Source: Macrosoma leucophasiata (taxonomy: Eukaryota > Arthropoda > Insecta > Lepidoptera > Hedylidae). From it: a stretch of DNA of 64,000 nt. The stretch's first letter is position 1, and every line of letters starts with the position of its first letter. The stretch lies in the NCBI GenBank assembly GCA_036365455.1, contig JAWQUS010000027.1, positions 13,132,501-13,196,500 on the forward strand. Reading direction: 5' to 3'. Under the pieces are notes generated by a model, which was given only the letters and a program-made list of their open reading frames with translations, had not been told where the DNA came from and did not search any database. A program made the position numbers and the translations under genes. Positions 62,876 to 64,000 of this stretch are shown here, piece by piece.

Positions 62876-63220
62876 TAAAAAACCAGAGAAGTGTGAGTCG
62901 GACTCGCGCAGGGTGGGTTCCATACCATTATCTAGAAGACTGTATAAAACACGTTTGTTGGGCAAGAGCCCGCCTGAAATATTAAATTTAATTAGTTCTT
63001 TTTAAAGTATATATGTATAAAATTAAATATTCTGTGAATATCTCAAGTCTCTAACTGTTACCATTAGGTATTAATATTGAGCAATAGAATCACGTTAATT
63101 GTGTGAGAGAGCACCCTATTTATATATATTTTATTTGTTGTTATAGCAGCAATAGAAATACCTACAGCATCTGTAAAAATTTCGTAATCAACGTTTTGTC
63201 TGTCAGTTTTTATGTAGATG
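62876..63220 (+). repeat. 5' part of an AAAAACCGG-type repeat, diverged
   Basis: AAAAAACCAGAGAAGTGTGA, GTCGGACTCGCGCAGGGTGGGTTCC, ACACGTTTGTTGGGCAAGAG and GTTGTTATAGCAGCAATAGAAATACC match the order of the repeat at 193-420. The 3' end is missing. Confidence 0.55.
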
Positions 63221-63227
63221 TGTTGGC

Positions 63228-63306
63228 TAGGGTCCCGGAACAGAGGTATAGCAACTTAGGCCTCAAGAGTGGCGACGCTTCAACATGGAAATCTCTGGTT
63301 GTATGA
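63228..63306 (+). repeat. Rep-A, middle scrap
   Basis: CCCGGAACAGAGGTATAGCAACTTAGGCCTCAAGAGTGGCGACG keeps the centre of Rep-A. Tail and head are missing. The 67-codon frame across it is not a gene. Confidence 0.45.
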
Positions 63307-63401
63307 GACGTAGCTCAGTCAGCTTCTAAAGAAACAAAAAAAATAAATTGGAGTAAAACATGTGAGTACGGAATAGGTACAACACATACACATAATTAGG
63401 T

Positions 63402-63490
63402 GTTTCAAAACCAGCGTCAAGTCCCTCAGTGTTAGCAGCACACTGACAACTTCCGCCATGTTTCAAATAATCAAACGACGGCATCCATTT
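63402..63490 (+). repeat. LINE C-terminal scrap, very diverged
   Basis: TGTTTCAAAACCAGCGTCAAG...GCACACTGACAACTTCCGCC and CAAATAATCAAACGACGG resemble the coding end of the LINE at 45860-46163 (TTCTTCAAAACTGGCGTCAA..). Identification is tentative. Confidence 0.35.
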
Positions 63491-63868
63491 ACTAAAACTG
63501 TGACCTCGGGGTTTTTATTTTAGCAGCTTGATTTTATGAATCAAGGAAACTCATGCAAACGGCTGCATTTGCGGTTTTTGTGTCGTAGCCGATAAAGAAA
63601 AAAAACTGTTTTTTTATGGCAATTGTCTGGAGGCGCCTCTGCTAGCGTCGCGTCATCAAGATAAAGAAATATTATATTTAAACATATTGCTACGGCATAA
63701 ACAAATCACTTTAGGTGATACAACGACACATATTAATTTTAGGGTAAACCCCTCCATTTGTCTCTGAAAAAAAAACGACAGTACCTAACTACGCTTATCA
63801 AAACAAAAAAAAAACGAACAAGTGTAATCTTTTATTTAAAAACTAAATGACGTTTGTTACTTACACTA

Positions 63869-63974
63869 GGCCTGGGTTGCGCTAAGATATTTGTTAAAGT
63901 TATTTATTGTAACAGATGTGAAATGTTACATTAACTTTAACTTTTACATAATAATATATCTTGGTGCAACCCAA
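63869..63974. mobile_element. Palindromic MITE (Rep-P), with internal deletion
   Basis: CCTGGGTTGCGCTAAGATAT to ATATCTTGGTGCAACCC. The middle hairpin (CATCCTTCTCTAAC) is largely lost, leaving one TGTAACAGATGTGAAATGTTACA core. No TAA duplication visible. Confidence 0.65.
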
Positions 63975-64000
63975 AAGTCGAAAACGGTTTGGTCCGATTT

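Noticed and set aside
1..64000. CRISPR array, bacterial operon or phage-type system
   Set aside because: Repeats are not regularly spaced with unique spacers, and the whole window is insect-like nuclear DNA.

Overview
The window reads as AT-rich nuclear DNA from a moth or butterfly (Lepidoptera). The evidence is its repeat vocabulary: short Helitron-like copies ending in CTAG, the interspersed repeat with AAAAACCGGCCAAGTGCG and ACGGAACCCTAAAAA ends, tRNA-derived SINEs with the CTCTGCCTACCCC tail, palindromic MITEs built on CCTGGGTTGCACCAAGATAT, mariner elements, and LINE 3' ends typical of the order. I could not support any host protein-coding gene, host tRNA, rRNA or CRISPR array. The long open frames fall in transposons, in repeats, or look like chance. 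The window is best read as intergenic or deep-intronic DNA filled by layered transposon insertions.

Layout. 1-3.1 kb: LINE tail, composite Helitron-like element, other repeats. 3.27-4.54 kb: a nearly complete TA-flanked mariner whose transposase frame is broken by one missing A. 6.4-7.3 kb: a head-to-tail 450-bp duplication of a Rep-A tail plus palindromic MITEs. 9.9-11.1 kb: a three-unit tandem repeat, one unit split by a MITE with a TAA duplication. 12.7-13.4 kb: a cluster of AAAACCGTAT motifs inside short inverted repeats. 16.4-20.6 kb: MITEs, Helitron, SINE-1, perfect hairpins and a hAT-type MITE with an exact 8-bp target duplication. 21.7-24.3 kb: composite Helitron, a 9-bp GT-rich minisatellite, and Rep-A split by a Helitron. 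26.6-27.8 kb: two adjacent inverted-repeat elements, one holding a small acidic ORF. 28.4-33 kb: a foldback tRNA-SINE next to a decayed 3.2-kb LINE. 34-38.6 kb: LINE and SINE remnants and a second foldback SINE. 39.3-41.4 kb: composite Helitron, a Helitron with an internal 126-bp minisatellite, and a truncated mariner. 43-50.4 kb: a 5'-truncated LINE with a 15-bp duplication, a full SINE-1 with a 12-bp duplication, more foldback SINEs and a TA-flanked inverted-repeat element. 50.4-64 kb: sparser, mostly unique AT-rich DNA with scattered repeats and a few CpG-rich patches.

How the parts relate. SINE-1 shares its 3' tail with LINE C-terminal fragments at 12.3 and 34.2 kb, and Rep-A shares its tail with the LINE remnant at 45.9-46.2 kb, so both are probably moved by those LINEs. 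The most unusual feature is a SINE-like family (copies at 28.4, 38.3, 46.2, 47.0 and 50.0 kb). Its unit is a foldback: an antisense tRNA-like arm at the 5' end, a sense tRNA-like arm further in, and one fixed 3' tail. Three copies are bounded by direct repeats of 12, 16 and 18 bp, so the foldback itself appears to be the unit that retroposes.
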